Below the pieces are notes generated by a model. That model was not told where the DNA came from. It worked only from the letters and a program-made list of their open reading frames with translations, and did no database searches. Position numbers and translations under genes: made by a program. From Micropterus salmoides (taxonomy: Eukaryota; Chordata; Actinopteri; Centrarchiformes; Centrarchidae), in the NCBI RefSeq assembly GCF_014851395.1, contig NW_024040152.1, positions 23,111,144-23,175,143 on the forward strand: DNA of 64,000 nucleotides. Direction: 5' to 3'. Shown here one piece after another: positions 61,390 through 64,000 of this stretch (its first letter is position 1; the number at the start of each line of letters is the position of its first letter).

Positions 61390-61614
61390 CTTCATTTTAT
61401 CCCTTTTATTTTATTCTATTTTACTTATTTTATATTTATCTTAAATGAGTATTTTAGTCTTTTCAATGTTTTCTTGCTTTTATCTTGTATTGTTTTTGTA
61501 TTATTGTCTTTTGGATATTATTGTCTTTACACTTGTTAAAGCACTTTGTAACTTGTTTTTGAAAAGTGCTCTACAAATAAAGATTATTATTATTATTATT
61601 ATTATTATTATAAG

Positions 61615-62370
61615 TTATTACTTACTACAGAAAGAAAGCTAGCTGAACATTTGTCTGAAATCCTTTCAGCTCTTTTAGCTTATGGCAACAAGTAAAAGCC
61701 AGTTACTCTTGTCTGAGCGAGAGTCTGGTCTCTCGCTCTTGAGCTTTGAGATTACTAGCTTCTTCCAAAGAACTTTATATACTTTTTGCTTCTTCTTTCA
61801 GCTTGCTTGCTGAAAAGTTGTGTTGGTGCTGTAAAGCAATCCGCTGCTGTGATAAATGTCCTGCCTGTGATTTCAATGTTACATAAAGCAGTAGCTGGTG
61901 TAGAGAGCCCGGAGTGGTAATGACAGAGAGGCTAATCACCCTATTACAAGTCAGCGTACCATCAAAATGATTTTGAAGCTGTTATTTATTTAGATAAAAT
62001 TACTACATAATGTTCCTTTAAGTATATTTTCATTATTTTTTGACAAATTTGAATAGAGTCACTTTAGAGTGAGGTAACAGTGATAAAGAGAGGGAGCTAA
62101 GTATGTTTTACTAAAGCATTTTAAAGACATAGGGGCTACATGATGAAACATCGTGATTTCCAACAGCTTTACAGATAAGACTTTCAAACTGTATTCATGA
62201 TTATATGATTTAGATGAACATTCAGACACATGCAGTATGGTTACAGTATTTCACATAGCTTATTGTACTTACTTTAAAAGTAAATTTGTATCACTTGCTT
62301 TGGGAAATAGACAAAAATATCATACATACAAAAACATCTTTAAAAACAAGCAATTAGTGTAATCATACCT
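61615..62370. other. Gene-free spacer
   Basis: A+T-rich DNA between the LINE tail and the TTAA-type MITE. Nothing recognised. Confidence 0.5.
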
Positions 62371-62371
62371 G

Positions 62372-63199
62372 TTAAAGGGGCTACATATAGTTTTTTTTTA
62401 ATGAAATCACTTATCAGTAAATCATTTTTTTACTGTATATTTGTGAGCGTGTTGTAACCTCACAGTCACGGAGAGACCTCTGTTGGCTTTCATCCTATTA
62501 GACTGGTAAACTAACATTACTGTAAAGCATGTGAAATAGGCTATATTGTGATTTTGTGCTTTAGTTGGCTCAACTTAGATAGCAAGGAAGGAGCAGCCAG
62601 CTATTGTTAGCATGAATCTACCATTATTTGCTTCGTAATGTTCAGTTTAGATTTATTGTTGTTTTACTGATACTCAGATACACAGCTTTTTGCCAGTCTC
62701 AGTAGCTGCAATTTCCGTGACCCACATAATACAATAATACAACATGACGGTGCAAGACACCACAGTGGAAGAGCCATTTACCACAGTGATGTTACTTACT
62801 ATGATCTAGCTGTTGTAAAGTGTGGCAACAATCTTATTTATAATAATCAGTCTAGCTCACTAACCGTTTTCGTTATCATCCAATAAATATAGCTGTGACA
62901 TTGCTGAGCCTCCAGTGCAAGATACACAACTAGTTATTGGTGGACAACCTAACACGGACATACTGTATCATGTCGTCTAAATGCAGTCATTGTAAAATTA
63001 CCGTGCAATGAGCATGGACTAGTTAAACGTCAAACTGATAAAAATATTACTATAATGTTGAAATGGGAGTTCACCTGAGTTTCCAGCATGTTGTGTGATG
63101 CTGTCTGCTGTGTTTCGGACTCTGTTTTGGCTTGCTCATGAGCTTGAATCTGAAACCGCATTGCTAGAGGCGGCTGAAAACTACACATAGCCCCTTTAA
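62372..63199 (+). mobile_element. Complete TTAA-flanked MITE (AGGGGCTA family, copy B)
   Basis: TTAA at 62372-62375, then AGGGGCTACATATAGTTTTT. The other end is the inverse of AGGGGCTATGTGTAGTTTTC followed by TTAA at 63196-63199, so the termini agree at 16 of 20 positions. The 820 bp interior has no transposase frame. A truncated copy in opposite orientation lies at 5444-5720. The TTAA duplication and AGG terminus fit Kolobok-type transposons, with piggyBac as the alternative. The element inserted about 0.5 kb downstream of the dcdc2 stop codon. Confidence 0.85.
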
Positions 63200-63353
63200 A
63201 TATATATTTTAAAAACAGTGAATGCGAGGCTGTAACTACATTTTAATTTCCCAACAGTACTCACTACAGTGCTCACAGACAGTGTACCAAAACAATAAAG
63301 CAGCCAAAGAGGAAACAGTACGTCTTGAAAAATAAGAATATATTACTATAGCT

Positions 63354-63537
63354 TTTATTTGTTTTGTATGTTTATGCCATGAAGGTTAAGAATAATGTTT
63401 TAATAAATAGCTTTTAATACACACCTGGAATGTTGATAGTTTTTTAATGATTTGCATTTATCACTTACTTATAGATATGCACCTCTGTCTCCATCATCAC
63501 AATCATCTGCTCAACAGACTCTGAGACACTGTTTATT
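63354..63537 (-). terminator. Candidate polyadenylation signals for dcdc2
   Basis: On the minus strand, AATAAA occurs at 63532-63537 (138 bases after the stop) and at 63354-63359. Either could end the dcdc2 transcript, giving a 3' UTR of about 0.15-0.35 kb. No transcript evidence is available in the sequence. Confidence 0.35.
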
Positions 63538-63674
63538 TTCAGTCCAGATTCTATCATCTAGTAATATTTCTTTACATGCCTCGCTTTGCCAATTATTTTT
63601 AGATACTAAATATTTTCAGCACTGCTCTTTCAAGTACTTTCTCTTTTTCTTTCCTAATCATCCTTTTTCTTGCT

Positions 63675-64000
63675 TTAATCTTGATTGTCATTATTATTAT
63701 CATTACCATCATCATCATCATCCCCATTCTCTCCATTTGCTGTGGCATCTTTGCTACTGGCTGAATGCGTCTCGCCCATGTCCAGCTCTGCTTCACTTTC
63801 CACATCATCATCTTCTCCACTGACCTCTCCATTCACCTGTCTCTCTTCTTCTCCTGACTCTTTGGTAGCTCCCTCTGTTGTTTTGCTCAAATCTTCTTCC
63901 TGGTTACTGTTGCTACTTCTGTTGCCATCGTTCTCTTTTGTCTCGTTATCTGATGGAGTTTTCCCCAGGTCATCGCTGTTTTTTGTCTCTCCTGTGTCTA
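63675..64000 (-). CDS. Putative doublecortin domain-containing protein 2, last exon (partial)
   Basis: An open frame enters from the right edge of the window and runs 107 codons to the stop TAA at 63675-63677. It is strongly acidic and hydrophilic: NSNQEEDLSKTTEG, ESGEEERQVNGEVSGEDDD and VESEAELDMGETHSASS, ending in an aspartate/asparagine run encoded by GAT/AAT repeats. Such an acidic, low-complexity C-terminal tail is typical of DCDC2, whose doublecortin domains would be encoded further right. The minus-strand position next to and convergent with nrsn1 matches the human NRSN1-DCDC2 arrangement. No doublecortin domain is visible here, so the name rests on synteny and composition. The frame has no plausible start in the window. 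Confidence 0.6.
   Translation of the reverse strand, partial: DTGETKNSDDLGKTPSDNETKENDGNRSSNSNQEEDLSKTTEGATKESGEEERQVNGEVSGEDDDVESEAELDMGETHSASSKDATANGENGDDDDDGNDNNNDNQD

Larger units (their letters stand above)
58080..61612 (+). mobile_element. Inactivated L2/CR1-group LINE (non-LTR retrotransposon)
   Basis: A roughly 3.5 kb element with, in order, a short 5' leader, ORF1 remnant, endonuclease remnant, reverse transcriptase and a 3' region ending AAATAAAGATT followed by (ATT)n at 61583-61611. Multiple frameshifts, stops and an internal deletion make it non-functional. The simple-sequence tail and the style of the RT C-terminus fit fish L2-type elements of the CR1 group. No target-site duplication is confidently visible. 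The element lies in the nrsn1-dcdc2 spacer. Confidence 0.85.

Overview
The window is vertebrate nuclear DNA, almost certainly from a ray-finned (teleost) fish. It is A+T-leaning, has no long open reading frames outside a retrotransposon, is full of (CA)n, (GA)n, (TA)n, (ATCT)n and (AAT)n microsatellites, and carries several repeat families typical of teleosts. Its one complete gene is multi-exon with GT/AG introns and is recognisable as neurensin-1 (nrsn1). At the right edge is the 3' end of a convergent gene that is most likely dcdc2. The human order NRSN1 (+) / DCDC2 (-) on 6p22.3 is the same, which supports both calls.

Layout. Positions 1-45,200 form a gene-poor region, with no supportable coding exon on either strand. 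It holds scattered transposon remnants: a TAGGGATGAAA-ended MITE (3.3-3.8 kb), two TTAA-type MITE families (5.4 kb; 13.2-14.9 kb; 15.9-18.2 kb; 24.0 kb), a GTACC-ended MITE in two copies (5.9-6.5 kb and 24.5-25.0 kb), an A+T-rich GTATA-rich element (12.0-13.1 kb), a tandem-unit interspersed repeat (25.5-26.1 kb) and a CAGTGTTGG element split by a nested insertion (31.0-32.6 kb). Between them lie stretches of complex, non-repetitive sequence that look like conserved non-coding elements by composition only.

Positions 45,200-51,210 hold nrsn1 on the plus strand: a CpG-enriched promoter region, a non-coding first exon containing a long (AG)n run, a 3.4 kb first intron, five coding exons giving 201 residues with two membrane segments, and a 3' UTR with AATAAA. 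Positions 51,210-63,670 separate nrsn1 from dcdc2. They contain a 60 bp hairpin, an unclassified repeat-like block (55.3-58.0 kb), a dead L2/CR1-group LINE (58.1-61.6 kb) and an 820 bp TTAA-flanked MITE (62.4-63.2 kb). Positions 63,675-64,000 (minus strand) are the terminal coding exon of the putative dcdc2.

I found no evidence of a novel multi-gene system. The points most worth a second look are the intact nrsn1 model with conserved synteny, the perfect inverted repeat in nrsn1 intron 1, the hairpin about 0.9 kb downstream of nrsn1, the TTAA-type MITE families with CTCF-like motifs, and the nested insertion near 31-32 kb. Repeat family names come from memory of teleost repeats. No database search was possible.
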